NCBI GenBank assembly: GCA_050329835.1
Contig: JBHJOJ010000022.1
Span: forward strand, 31,398-95,397
Origin: JANNOG01 sp050329835
GTDB taxonomy: Bacteria > Actinomycetota > Actinomycetes > Actinomycetales > JBBAYJ01
Length of the DNA: 64,000 nt
Direction of reading: 5' to 3'
Part shown: positions 52,401 to 60,777 of the stretch, piece after piece
How the letters are laid out: each line of letters opens with the position of its first letter
Position numbering within the stretch: the first letter of the stretch is position 1
Position numbers and translations under genes: made by a program
Notes under the pieces: generated by a model
Database searches by the model: none
What the model saw: the letters and a program-made list of their open reading frames with translations, nothing else
What the model was told of the DNA's origin: nothing

Positions 52401-53032
52401 ACGGGACGCGGGTGAGCGGGACCGTCCCCCGGGTCCAGCGCGACGGGGACGGTGGCGCGGTCGTGCGCGTCGAGTACTCCCGGCTCAAGGCCAAGCACCG
52501 GCTCCGCGCCTGGGTCGAGCTGCTCGCGGTGGCGGTCGGGGTGCCGGGCACGCGATGGCGCGCCGTCACCGTGGGCCGCGGCCGGGGCGGGCGGGACACC
52601 CCGCCCGGGGCTGCGACCTCGCTCCTCACGGCGCCGGCGCCGGACGTTGCCGTGGCCGCGCTCGCCGACCTCGTGGACCTGTCCCGCCGGGCGATGTGCG
52701 AGCCGCTGCCCCTGGTCGCCGAGGCGTCGGCCGCCTACGCCCGGCGCCGGCTGGCTCCGGGCGCGCCGACCGCGGCCGCGGTGCGGACCGCGATCTCGGC
52801 GGCCCGCGGTGAATGGACCCGCAAGGACGACACCGGGCGCGCGTTCGGCGAGGGCGCCGACCCTCAGCACGTGCTGGTGTGGGGGGACCTCGCGATGGAC
52901 GACCTGTGCGCCGTGGCTGCCGTCGACGCCGAGCGCCGCGGCGGCCTCTCCGCGACCGAGACCGGCCGCTTCGGGGTGCTGGCCTGCCGGGTCTGGGAAC
53001 CGCTGCTCGCCCACGAGGAGCCGCTCCGGTGA
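49460..53032 (+). CDS. recC: RecC, exodeoxyribonuclease V gamma subunit
   Basis: A 1190-residue RecC. N-terminal inactive helicase domain (LHVHRGEGTAVLVDALASVL, VVAVPTRGVERWITQRLSHR; no functional Walker A), middle region PRDVLVMCPDVEAFAPLLGA, LTICSLVPMRSVPHRVVVLL, and a C-terminal degenerate nuclease-like domain. RecC holds the complex together and reads the recombination hotspot. The stop overlaps the recB start (GTGA). Confidence 0.95.
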   Translation: MFTGPVLHVHRGEGTAVLVDALASVLATPPADPFAAEVVAVPTRGVERWITQRLSHRLGAGPAGGDGVCARIDFPSPARLVARVVAAAAGVLPDEDPWRPESVVWPVLDVVDRVAGEPWCPVLGAYLGVGPGDTDDPHRRGRRHAVAHRLAGLFASYGSQRPAMVRSWADGPRQDGTDDDGTGGALPADVAWQAELWRRVRASVAFPSPPERLPGACDRLRAEPDLVDLPDRVSVFGPTRLTGDQLAVLHALAAHREVHLWLPHPSPALWRAVAALPGGDQRLPPRRADPSADVPRHPLLAALARDARELQVVLAAAAATDGASLAVDHHHSVDHHSADTWLRGETLLLRLRADLREDRVPAGRAVLARGDTSVQVHACYGPARQVEVLREVLLGLLADDPTLEPRDVLVMCPDVEAFAPLLGAAFGPVADPADTGAPTSARAALPVGGDPAWVHPGHRLRVRLADRALRRTNPLVDLAAVAVDLAASRCTAPQLLDLAALPAVRRRFGWGDDEVERLRQWAGEAGVRWGLDADHRRPFRLDGLAQNTWRAGLDRVLLGVTQRDEGGRSLATAVPLDDVGGDDADLAGRLAEFVDRVGAVVDALTGPATAGDWADVLDAAVAALAAPARGSEWQAAEASREIRAVLGADGRRPTGTVLGPADVRSALAPLLAGRPTRSDFRTGDLTICSLVPMRSVPHRVVVLLGMDDAAFGGGADDGDDVLAREPLVGERDRRSEQRQMVLDAVLAAGERLVVLYTGADDRTNAPLPPAVPVSELLDAVDATARTEDGGRVRDAILTRHPLQPFDARHFGVPAPAGHPQAGRTAVASFDAVSRAGAVALVSPREAAPPFLPEPLPALPAADVALADLVAVVEHPVKAFLRRRLGVSLAEAGDELDEEVPAELTPLDRWQVGDRLLRAILRGDDPAAAVRVERLRGAVPPGALGSRAIAEVAGEVSAVARVARPWLVGESRVVDVVVDLPDGTRVSGTVPRVQRDGDGGAVVRVEYSRLKAKHRLRAWVELLAVAVGVPGTRWRAVTVGRGRGGRDTPPGAATSLLTAPAPDVAVAALADLVDLSRRAMCEPLPLVAEASAAYARRRLAPGAPTAAAVRTAISAARGEWTRKDDTGRAFGEGADPQHVLVWGDLAMDDLCAVAAVDAERRGGLSATETGRFGVLACRVWEPLLAHEEPLR

Positions 53033-56000
53033 CCGCCGAGGTGTTCGACCTCGCGGGCCCGCTGCCGTCGGGGACCGCCGTCCTCGAGGCCAGCGCCGGG
53101 ACCGGCAAGACGTACACCGTGTCGGGGCTGGCCGCCCGCTACCTCGCCGAGGGGGTCGCCCGCATCGACGAGCTCCTGGTCGTGACCTTCGGCGTCCTGG
53201 CGACCGCCGAGGTCCGCGACCGCACCCGCGCGCGGCTGGTCGAGGTCCACCGCGGCCTGGCCGACCCCGCCACCGCCGCGGTGGCCGACGACGCGGTGCT
53301 CCGGGTGTTGTCCGGCGGTAGCCCCGACCAGGTCGGCGCCCGGCGGGCGCGGTTGCGCACCGCCCTGGCGGCCTTCGACGACGGCGCCGTCGAGACCACC
53401 CATGGCTTCTGCAACCGGATGCTCACCGGGCTGGGTCTCGCCGGCGACGCCGACCCGCACCCCGAGGTCGTGACCTCCGTCGACGACCTCGTGCGCGAGG
53501 TCGTCGGCGACTTCTACCTGCGCAAGTACGCCCATGTCGAGGACGAGCCACCGCTCACCCGCGCCGACGCCGAGGCGGTCGTCCGCCAGGCCGCCGCGTT
53601 CGGAGACGCCGTCCTGCTGCCCGTCCCGGCGCCCGACGACCCCGAGGACCATCCTGCCGTCCAGCGGTTCCGCCTGGCCGTCGCCGCCCGGGGCGAGCTC
53701 GACCGTCGCAAGCGGGCCCGGCGGCTGCGCGCGTACGAGGACATGCTGACCGGCCTGCGCGACGCCCTCGACGACGACCGCCGCCCGCTCACCGCGGCGA
53801 CGGCCCGCGACCTGCTGCGACAGCGGTACCGCGTCGTCCTGGTCGACGAGTTCCAGGACACCGACCCGGTCCAGTGGGACGTCCTGCGGTCGGCCTTCCA
53901 CGGCCACGCCACCATGGTGCTGGTCGGCGACCCGAAACAGTCGATCTACCGGTTCCGCGGCGCCGACGTCGTCACCTACCTCGGAGCCCGTGGGGCGGCG
54001 GCGCGGCAGTGGACGCTGGGGACGAACTACCGCAGCGACGCGCCGGTGCTCGACGCGGTCGGCGCCGTGCTCGGTGGTCTGGCGCTGGGGGATCCCGGCA
54101 TCCGGGTGGGGCCCGTCGCCGCCCACCACACCGGCCGGCGCCTGATGGCCGCGGACGGGTCGGCCGCCCCGGCGATGCGGCTGCGCGTCGTGCCCCGGGA
54201 GCCACGAGCTCCGGCGAAGGGCCTGTTCGCGGTTGCGGCAGCCCGGGACATGGTCGTCGCGGACGTGGCTGCGGACGTCGTCGGGCTGCTGGCGTCCGGG
54301 GCCACGCTGGGCCCGGCGGACGAGCCCGGCCGACCCGTGCGGCCCGCCGACGTCGCCGTCCTCGTGCGGACCAACGACCAGGGCCGCGCGGTCCACGCCG
54401 CCCTCACGGCCGCGGGCGTGCCGGCGACCCTGTCCGGGGCCGACAGCGTGTTCGCCGGGCCGACCGCGGTCGAGTGGCTGCGGTTCCTGCGGGCCCTCGA
54501 GCAGCCGCACCGGTCCGGGCTGGTGCGGGCGGCCGCCCTGACGTGCTTCGTGGGCTGGACCGCGCGGCAGCTCGCCGAGGCCACGGACGGCGCGGACGGC
54601 GTCGGCAGTGCCGACGCCGCTGACGGCGCGCTCGACGCCCTCACCGAAAGGGTGCGGGCGTGGAGCCGCGTCGCCTCGCAGCAGGGCATCGCCGCCCTTC
54701 TGGAGTCCGTGACCGCGACCACCGCCCTGCCGGCCCGCGTGCTCGCCCGACCCGGCGGCGACCGGGTCCTCACCGACCTGCGGCACATCGGGCAGATGCT
54801 CCACGACGAGGCCACCCGCCGGTCGCTGGGACTCAGCGCCCTCGTGACCTGGCTTCGCACCCGGATGGACGAGGGGTCGCGGGAGTACGGCGACGAGCGG
54901 TCGCTGCGGCTGGAGTCCGACGCCGCCGCCGTCCAGGTGCTCACCGTGCACCGGAGCAAGGGGCTGGAGTGGCCCGTCGTCCACGTGCCGTTCCTCTGGG
55001 ACCGGTGGGTGCCCGACAAGCCGGACCCGCTGCGCCTGCACGTCGACGGCCGGCGTGCCCTCGACGTCGGCGGCCGCAACGGCCCGGGCTGGGCCGCCCG
55101 GCTGCGGCTGCACCAGGACGAGGATGCCGGCGAGGACCTCCGCCTGCTGTACGTGGCGCTCACCCGGGCGGCCTGCCAGGTCGTCGCCTGGTGGGCGCCG
55201 ACCCGCAACACCGGGGCCTCGCCCCTGCACCGGGTCCTGTTCGCCGAGCCGGACGGATCGGGGGGGCTTCCCGCGACCGTCCCGGTGCCGCCGTCGGACG
55301 CCGAGGTCGACCGCCGGGTCGCGGCCGTCGCCGCCCGGGCGTCCGGCACGGTCTCGGTCGAGCGGGCGGTCCCGGCGCCCGGGCCCGCGGCCGTCCCCGC
55401 CGTCGCACCGGTGGTGCCCGGGCCCGCGCGCACGCTCGACCGCCGCCTGGACCCGGCGTGGGCGCGCACGTCCTACACGCGCCTGACCTCCGCCGCGCAC
55501 GAGGCGCCCGCCGGGCCGCTGCCGCCGGTGGAGCCCGAGCAGCCCGTCCGCGACGACGAGCGGGACGTCACGGCAGCCGACGCGGTGGAGGGGCCGGACG
55601 CGGGCGACCGAGGACAGCCGGCGTCACAGGTGGAGTCGGCCCTGGAGTCGGCCCGGGAGTCGGCCCGGGAGTCGCCGGTCGTCGCGCTCCCGTCGCCGAT
55701 GGCCGACCTTCCCGCGGGGGCGCGCCTCGGCACCGAGGTCCACGCGATCCTCGAGCTCGTCGACCCCGCCGCCCCCGGCGACCTCGCCGCGGAACTGCGC
55801 CGCGCGGCCCGCGCGGTCGCCGCCGCACCCGTGACCTCGGCTGACCGCGGCAGCGGCGTGGCGCCCGACGAACTGGCGGCGGCCCTGCTGCCGGCGTTGC
55901 GGACCCCGCTCGGCCCGGCGACGGGCGGCCGGGCCCTCGGGGACGTCCCGGCCGCCGACCGGCTCGCCGAGCTCGACTTCGAACTGCCGCTGGCCGGCGG

Positions 56001-56547
56001 GGACGGCCCGCGGCGGGAGACGGCGACCGTGGCGGCCGTCGCCGGCCTGCTCCGTGAGCTCCTGCCCGCCGACGACCCGCTCGCCGGGTACCCGGACGCC
56101 CTGGACCGGCTCGCCGCGCAGGGGCCGCCGCGGCCGTTGCGCGGATACCTCACCGGGAGCATCGACGCGCTGCTGCGCGTCCCCGCCGACGCCGGGGGAC
56201 ACCGGTACCTCGTCGTCGACTACAAGACCAACCGGCTCGCACCGGAGACCGAACCGCTCACCTCGTGGCACTACCGGCCCGACGTCCTCGTCGCCGAGAT
56301 GGTGACCGCGCACTACCCGCTCCAGGCGCTGCTGTACTCGGTCGCGACCCACCGCTTCCTCCGGTGGCGGGTGCCCGGGTACGCGCCCGACGCGCACCTC
56401 GGGGGAGCGCTGTACCTGTTCCTGCGGGGCATGTGCGGGCCGGACACCCCGGTCGTCGACGGCGTGACCAGCGGCGTGTTCGCCTGGCGACCGCCCGCCA
56501 CGCTGGTGACCGCACTGTCGGACCTGCTCGACGGCGGGCCCGTGTGA
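53029..56547 (+). CDS. recB: RecB, exodeoxyribonuclease V beta subunit
   Basis: A 1172-residue 3'-5' helicase-nuclease: Walker A EASAGTGKTYTVSGLAARYL, motif II VVLVDEFQDTDPVQW, VGDPKQSIYRFRGADV, TLGTNYRSDAPVL, LTVHRSKGLEWPVVHVPFLW, then a C-terminal RecB-family nuclease with GTEVHAIL and the catalytic YLVVDYKTNRL (D-x-K). Start overlaps recC and its stop overlaps recD (GTGA), so all three are co-translated. Confidence 0.96.
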   Translation: MTAEVFDLAGPLPSGTAVLEASAGTGKTYTVSGLAARYLAEGVARIDELLVVTFGVLATAEVRDRTRARLVEVHRGLADPATAAVADDAVLRVLSGGSPDQVGARRARLRTALAAFDDGAVETTHGFCNRMLTGLGLAGDADPHPEVVTSVDDLVREVVGDFYLRKYAHVEDEPPLTRADAEAVVRQAAAFGDAVLLPVPAPDDPEDHPAVQRFRLAVAARGELDRRKRARRLRAYEDMLTGLRDALDDDRRPLTAATARDLLRQRYRVVLVDEFQDTDPVQWDVLRSAFHGHATMVLVGDPKQSIYRFRGADVVTYLGARGAAARQWTLGTNYRSDAPVLDAVGAVLGGLALGDPGIRVGPVAAHHTGRRLMAADGSAAPAMRLRVVPREPRAPAKGLFAVAAARDMVVADVAADVVGLLASGATLGPADEPGRPVRPADVAVLVRTNDQGRAVHAALTAAGVPATLSGADSVFAGPTAVEWLRFLRALEQPHRSGLVRAAALTCFVGWTARQLAEATDGADGVGSADAADGALDALTERVRAWSRVASQQGIAALLESVTATTALPARVLARPGGDRVLTDLRHIGQMLHDEATRRSLGLSALVTWLRTRMDEGSREYGDERSLRLESDAAAVQVLTVHRSKGLEWPVVHVPFLWDRWVPDKPDPLRLHVDGRRALDVGGRNGPGWAARLRLHQDEDAGEDLRLLYVALTRAACQVVAWWAPTRNTGASPLHRVLFAEPDGSGGLPATVPVPPSDAEVDRRVAAVAARASGTVSVERAVPAPGPAAVPAVAPVVPGPARTLDRRLDPAWARTSYTRLTSAAHEAPAGPLPPVEPEQPVRDDERDVTAADAVEGPDAGDRGQPASQVESALESARESARESPVVALPSPMADLPAGARLGTEVHAILELVDPAAPGDLAAELRRAARAVAAAPVTSADRGSGVAPDELAAALLPALRTPLGPATGGRALGDVPAADRLAELDFELPLAGGDGPRRETATVAAVAGLLRELLPADDPLAGYPDALDRLAAQGPPRPLRGYLTGSIDALLRVPADAGGHRYLVVDYKTNRLAPETEPLTSWHYRPDVLVAEMVTAHYPLQALLYSVATHRFLRWRVPGYAPDAHLGGALYLFLRGMCGPDTPVVDGVTSGVFAWRPPATLVTALSDLLDGGPV

Positions 56548-58421
56548 GCGCGGCCGGCACCCTCGGTGGACCGGATCCGCGGGCCGCCCGCGGGGCGACG
56601 GGGCTGCTCGCGGAGTTCAACCGTGCCGGCGTGCTGACGACCGCCGACGTCCACGTGGCGGACCGGCTGGCCGTCCTGGCGGGCGAGACCGACCAGCGGG
56701 TCGCGCTGGCCGCCGCCCTGGCGGTGCGGGCGGTGCGCCAGGGCTCGGTGTGCGCCGACCTCGCGGTGGCGCACGAGACGGTGGTCGTCGACCCCGACGG
56801 TGCGCTCGCCCGGGAGCCGACGCTCCCGGCGCCCGAGGCGGCGCCCCTGCCGTGGCCCGAACCGAGCGGGTGGGTGGCTGCCTGCGCCGCCAGCCCGCTG
56901 GTCACGGCGGCCACGGCTGACCCGGACAGCGAGGTCGCCGGGCCGCCGCGGCCCCTGCACCTCGAGGGCACGCTGCTCTACCTCGACCGGTACTGGCAGG
57001 ACGAGCGACTCGTGGCCGACGAGCTCGCACGCCGCATGGCCGCCTCGCCGCTGCCGGTCGACGATCGGGCGGCCGCCGCCGTGCTCGACGGGGCGTTCCC
57101 CGGCGCCGACGCGGCGGACCAGCGGGCCGCCGCCCACCTCGCCCTGAGCAGCCCGCTAACCGTCGTCACCGGGGGACCGGGCACGGGCAAGACCCACACG
57201 GTCGCGGGGCTGCTCGCCGCGCTGCTCGCCCAGCCGGGTGCACCCCGTCGGGTCGCCCTCGCCGCGCCCACCGGCAAGGCGGCGGCCCGGCTCTCCGAGG
57301 CCGTGCACGCCCGCGCCACCGGCCCGTGGGCCGGCGCCGCCGCCCCCGCGCTCGCCTCGGCGGAGGCCCGCACGCTGCACCGGCTGCTCGGGTCCAGGCC
57401 GGGGAGCCGGACGCGGTTCCGCCACGACCGTCACGACCGGCTGCCGTACGAGGTCGTGGTCGTCGACGAGACCTCCATGGTGTCCCTGCCGCTCATGGCG
57501 CGCCTGATGGCGGCGCTGCGGCCGGACGCGCGGCTCGTCCTGGTCGGCGACCCCGACCAGCTGTCGTCCGTCGAGGCCGGCGCGGTGCTGCGCGACATCG
57601 TCGACCTCGGCGAGCGGCGCCCGGACGGGGGACCGGTGCGCCGCCTGCGGCACAACTTCCGCACTGGCGCCGCCGACCTCCACGCTCTGGCCGCCGCGGT
57701 GCGCGACGGCGACCCGGAGGCGGTGATGGCCGTGCTGACCCGGGGTGGCGACGTCGAGCTCGTCGACCTCGACCCGGGACGGTGGGGATCGGCGGGCGCC
57801 GCACCGCTCGCCGGCCTGCGGACCGACGTCGTCCGGGTCGGCCGCGAGGTCGCCGGTCTGGCGGCCGAGGGCGACGGCGACGGGGCGCTGCGTGCGGCGT
57901 CGGCGCACCGGCTGCTGTGCGGGCGGCGCTCCGGCCCCCACGGTGCCGTGCGGTGGGCCGACGAGGTCGAGCGCTGGCTGGCCGACGCGGGGATCGAGTC
58001 GCACGCGCCCGGGTGGCCCCGCCCCCGCTGGCCCATGGGCACGCCGCTGCTCGTGACCGCCAACGACTACGACAACGGACTGGCCAACGGCGACGCCGGT
58101 GTGGTCGTGGCCCGGGCCGGCGGTGGCGTGACCGGCGCGTTCGCCGCTCCGGGCGGACTGCGGACCCTTCATCCGGACCGGGTTGCGCAGGTGGCGTCGG
58201 CGCACGCCCTCACCGTGCACAAGGCGCAGGGCAGCGAGTACGACGCGGTGACGGTCATCCTGCCGCCCGAGGGATCGCCGCTGCTCACCCGCGAACTCCT
58301 CTACACCGCCGTGACCCGGGCCCGGAGCCGGGTGCGCGTCCTCGGCACCGCGGCCTCGGTCGCACACGCGGTGCGGACCCAGGTGCGCCGCGCGGGCGGC
58401 CTGGTGCCGAACGCCGACTGA
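56544..58421 (+). CDS. recD: RecD, exodeoxyribonuclease V alpha subunit
   Basis: A 625-residue 5'-3' SF1B helicase: Walker A VVTGGPGTGKTHTVAGLLAA, APTGKAAARLSEAV, motif II VVVDETSMVSLPLMARLMAA, LVGDPDQLSSVEAGAVLRDI, and the C-terminal VHKAQGSEYDAVTVIL with TAVTRARSRVRVLG. Length is typical. Last gene of recC-recB-recD. Confidence 0.96.
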   Translation: MSAAGTLGGPDPRAARGATGLLAEFNRAGVLTTADVHVADRLAVLAGETDQRVALAAALAVRAVRQGSVCADLAVAHETVVVDPDGALAREPTLPAPEAAPLPWPEPSGWVAACAASPLVTAATADPDSEVAGPPRPLHLEGTLLYLDRYWQDERLVADELARRMAASPLPVDDRAAAAVLDGAFPGADAADQRAAAHLALSSPLTVVTGGPGTGKTHTVAGLLAALLAQPGAPRRVALAAPTGKAAARLSEAVHARATGPWAGAAAPALASAEARTLHRLLGSRPGSRTRFRHDRHDRLPYEVVVVDETSMVSLPLMARLMAALRPDARLVLVGDPDQLSSVEAGAVLRDIVDLGERRPDGGPVRRLRHNFRTGAADLHALAAAVRDGDPEAVMAVLTRGGDVELVDLDPGRWGSAGAAPLAGLRTDVVRVGREVAGLAAEGDGDGALRAASAHRLLCGRRSGPHGAVRWADEVERWLADAGIESHAPGWPRPRWPMGTPLLVTANDYDNGLANGDAGVVVARAGGGVTGAFAAPGGLRTLHPDRVAQVASAHALTVHKAQGSEYDAVTVILPPEGSPLLTRELLYTAVTRARSRVRVLGTAASVAHAVRTQVRRAGGLVPNAD

Positions 58422-58452
58422 CGAGTCGGTACCGTCCAGGCGGCTGACCGGC

Positions 58453-58907
58453 TCACGTGAGGTCCAGCCGGCGGCAGGGTTCGCAGAACGTCGACGGGCC
58501 GCCGTCGCGGAACCGGGGCCACAGCTGCGCTGGGCGGGCAGTTCTACTACACGGTCGGCACCAGCAGCATGGCGCAGGTCGCGAGGACGCCGACCCCGAG
58601 CGCCCGCACCGGCCGCAGCGCCGGCGACCGGACGAGGGCCATCAGCCCGGCGCCCGTTGAGCAGTGCCACCACCCGGATCGCCCACACCTCGTCCCCGAG
58701 CACGGCGATCCCGGCGCCCGCCAGCAGCGGTGTGAGCGGCGGCTGGTCGACGTAGCCCCAGGACGGCGAGTCGGCGAGGGCGCGGAAGTACAGCTCGTCC
58801 CGGTGGTAGCCGTAGCGGCTCCCAGCCGCCCGGTCCCACTCCCGGCGACTGGCGGCGTAGGCGTCGAACCGCTGGGCGGCCCCCCGCAGGTGGCTCGACC
58901 CGTCCAT
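58453..58907 (-). pseudogene. Remnant of a GT39-type glycosyltransferase
   Basis: The reverse strand encodes SRYGYHRDELYFRALADSPS and WGYVDQPPLTPLL with GDEVWAIRV, the hallmark region of GT39/ArnT-like membrane glycosyltransferases just after helix 1. Helix 1 itself is replaced by an unrelated charged sequence, and after AIRV several hundred residues are missing. A second fragment in another frame, ALVRSPALRPVRALGVGVLA, fits the distal part of the family and runs into a stop. A tail-like frame (GPSTFCEPCRRLDLT) closes at 58453. No intact gene exists. Confidence 0.65.
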
Positions 58908-58983
58908 GATCGCCGTTTGCGGAGACCTGCGCATGATCGACCCAGTGCGGATCATGCGCAGGTCTCCGCAAACAGCGATCATG
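58905..58983. repeat. 34-bp near-perfect inverted repeat
   Basis: Arms 58905-58938 and 58950-58983 match at 33 of 34 positions around an 11-base loop; each arm starts and ends with catgatc or its complement. It sits 12 bases after the SDR stop and overlaps the 5' end of the GT39 remnant. It could be a terminator or a small palindromic repeat element. The inner gatcatgcg also occurs in the hairpin after katG. Confidence 0.85.
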
Positions 58984-58995
58984 TTCGGGCTCCTC

Positions 58996-59913
58996 CTACA
59001 GCGGGCGGCCGCCGGTGACGGCGATCGTCTCGCCGGTGACGTACGTGGCCTCGTCGGAGGCGAGGAACACGAAGGCGCCCGCCATCTCGACCGGCTGGGC
59101 CGCGCGGCCGATCGGGGAGTCGCCGCCGAAGCTCTCGACCTTCTCCGCCGGCATGGTCGCCGGGATCAGCGGCGTCCAGGTCGCCCCGGGGGCCACCGCG
59201 TTGACCCGGATGCCCCGTTCCGCCAGCTCCTGGGCGAGGCCCACCGTGAAGGCCCGGATGGCCGCCTTGGTCGTGGCGTAGTGGAGCAGCTGCGGCGAGG
59301 GGTCCGAGGACTGGATCGACGTCACGTTGACGATCGACGACCCCGGCCGCATGTGGGGCAGGGCGTGCCGGGTGAGGTGGAACATCGCGAAGAGGTTGAG
59401 GCGGTAGACGGTCTCGAGCATCTCGGCGGTGATGTCCTCGACGCGCTCCACGGACTCCTGGGTGCCGGCGTTGTTGACGAGCACGTCGACCCGTCCGAAC
59501 GTCTCGACGGCGCGCTCCACCACCCGGCGGCAGTCCTCCTCCCGGGTGAGGTCGACGGCCATCGCCTCGCCGCGGCGGCCGGTGCCGCGGACCGCCTCGA
59601 GGACCGTCTCGGCCTCCGGGCGCTCCTGCTCCAGGTGGGTGAGCAGGACGTCGGCGCCCTCCTTCGCGGTGGCGACCGCCATCGCCCGCCCGATGCCGGA
59701 GTCCCCGCCCGTGACCACCACGACCCGGTCCGTGAGCCGGCCCCGGCCGACCCAGCTCTCCTCCCCGTGGTCGGGCGCCGGGTCCATGTCCTCGGTGCGG
59801 CCGGGCAGGGACCCCGTGCCGCCGCCGTACGGCGGCCGCGGGTACGCGGTGCGCGGGTCGAGTGGGGTGGCGGTGCCGGTCGTCGCGGTGCCGGTCGTGA
59901 CGGTGTCGGTCAT
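58996..59913 (-). CDS. Short-chain dehydrogenase/reductase
   Basis: A 305-residue SDR of the group with a long N-terminal extension (YPRPPYGGGTGSLPGRTEDM), typical of general-stress oxidoreductases. The NAD(P) motif is VVVVTGGDSGIGRAMAVATA, then DVLVNNAGTQESVERVED; catalytic Ser, Tyr, Lys lie in VNVTSIQSS and YATTKAAIRAF. The N terminus has a TGTATTGTAT tandem stretch. The ATG at 59913 is the only start that includes the extension. Substrate unknown. Confidence 0.93.
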   Translation of the reverse strand: MTDTVTTGTATTGTATPLDPRTAYPRPPYGGGTGSLPGRTEDMDPAPDHGEESWVGRGRLTDRVVVVTGGDSGIGRAMAVATAKEGADVLLTHLEQERPEAETVLEAVRGTGRRGEAMAVDLTREEDCRRVVERAVETFGRVDVLVNNAGTQESVERVEDITAEMLETVYRLNLFAMFHLTRHALPHMRPGSSIVNVTSIQSSDPSPQLLHYATTKAAIRAFTVGLAQELAERGIRVNAVAPGATWTPLIPATMPAEKVESFGGDSPIGRAAQPVEMAGAFVFLASDEATYVTGETIAVTGGRPL

Positions 59914-59981
59914 GCCCTCGAGGGTCGGCACCCGGTCGCCCACCTGCCAGCGTGGGTATGTCGCGCAGGGGGCTCCGCGGG

Positions 59982-60662
59982 TCAGGCTCCGACGGTCGCC
60001 GTCCCGCCCCCGGCCGGTTCGTAGGACACCTGGCAGAAGCCGTGGTTGCAGTACCCGAACGGGTTCTTCTGCAGGTACTGCTGGTGGTAGTCCTCGGCAT
60101 AGAAGAACCGGCCCGCCTGGTCGGCCGGGCGGATCTCGGTGGAGATCTGCCCGTACCCCCGCTCGGTCAGCAGCTGCTGGTAGCGGCGGCGCGAGGCCTC
60201 GGCCACGGCGGCCTGCTCCGGCGTCGACGGGTAGATCGCCGAGCGGTACTGGGTGCCGACGTCGTTCCCCTGGCGGTTCGGCGTCGTCGGGTCGTGGTTC
60301 TCCCAGAACTCCTTGAGCAGCGTCTCGTACGACACCCGGGCCGGGTCGAACACCACGAGAACGGCCTCGGTGTGGCCGGTGCGGGCGGTGCACACCTCCT
60401 CGTACGTCGGGTTCGGCGTGTACCCGCCCTGGTAGCCGACGGCGGTCGTCCACACCCCGGGCAGCTTCCACATGATCCGCTCCAGCCCCCAGAAGCAGCC
60501 GGCCGCAAGGTAGGCGACCTCGAGGCCGTCCGGGAACGGCGGGGTCAGCGGGTTGCCGAGCACGGTGTGGCGGGCGGGCACGGCGACGGCCGCGTCGCGG
60601 CCGGGCAGGGCCTCCTCGGCGGTGACCATCCGCTGCTTGTCGGCGCGCGAGCCGAAGATCAT
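59982..60662 (-). CDS. msrA: Peptide-methionine (S)-S-oxide reductase
   Basis: A 226-residue MsrA: the catalytic GCFWGLE (Cys nucleophile), QGGYTPNPTYEEVCTARTGH, YRSAIYPSTPEQ, FFYAEDYHQQYLQKNP, and a C-terminal FGYCNHGFCQVSY with resolving cysteines. It repairs oxidised methionine, complementing KatG in oxidative stress. ATG 60662 has CAGGAGG upstream. It diverges from the methionine-pathway gene that follows, a fitting pairing. Confidence 0.96.
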   Translation of the reverse strand: MIFGSRADKQRMVTAEEALPGRDAAVAVPARHTVLGNPLTPPFPDGLEVAYLAAGCFWGLERIMWKLPGVWTTAVGYQGGYTPNPTYEEVCTARTGHTEAVLVVFDPARVSYETLLKEFWENHDPTTPNRQGNDVGTQYRSAIYPSTPEQAAVAEASRRRYQQLLTERGYGQISTEIRPADQAGRFFYAEDYHQQYLQKNPFGYCNHGFCQVSYEPAGGGTATVGA

Positions 60663-60777
60663 GTGCGTCCTCCTGGGGTCCGGGCCGCCGGGCGACCCAT
60701 GTGACTCAACCGTGACCTCGCCGCGGACGTTCCCGAGGCGGCGCCGCGTTGCAGCGGGGGTGACTAGCCTCGCGTCC

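Noticed and set aside
55630..55680. Repeated Glu-Ser-Ala-Arg stretch inside recB from a short tandem repeat
   Set aside because: In frame, within the linker before the nuclease domain; an ordinary flexible linker and not a separate feature.
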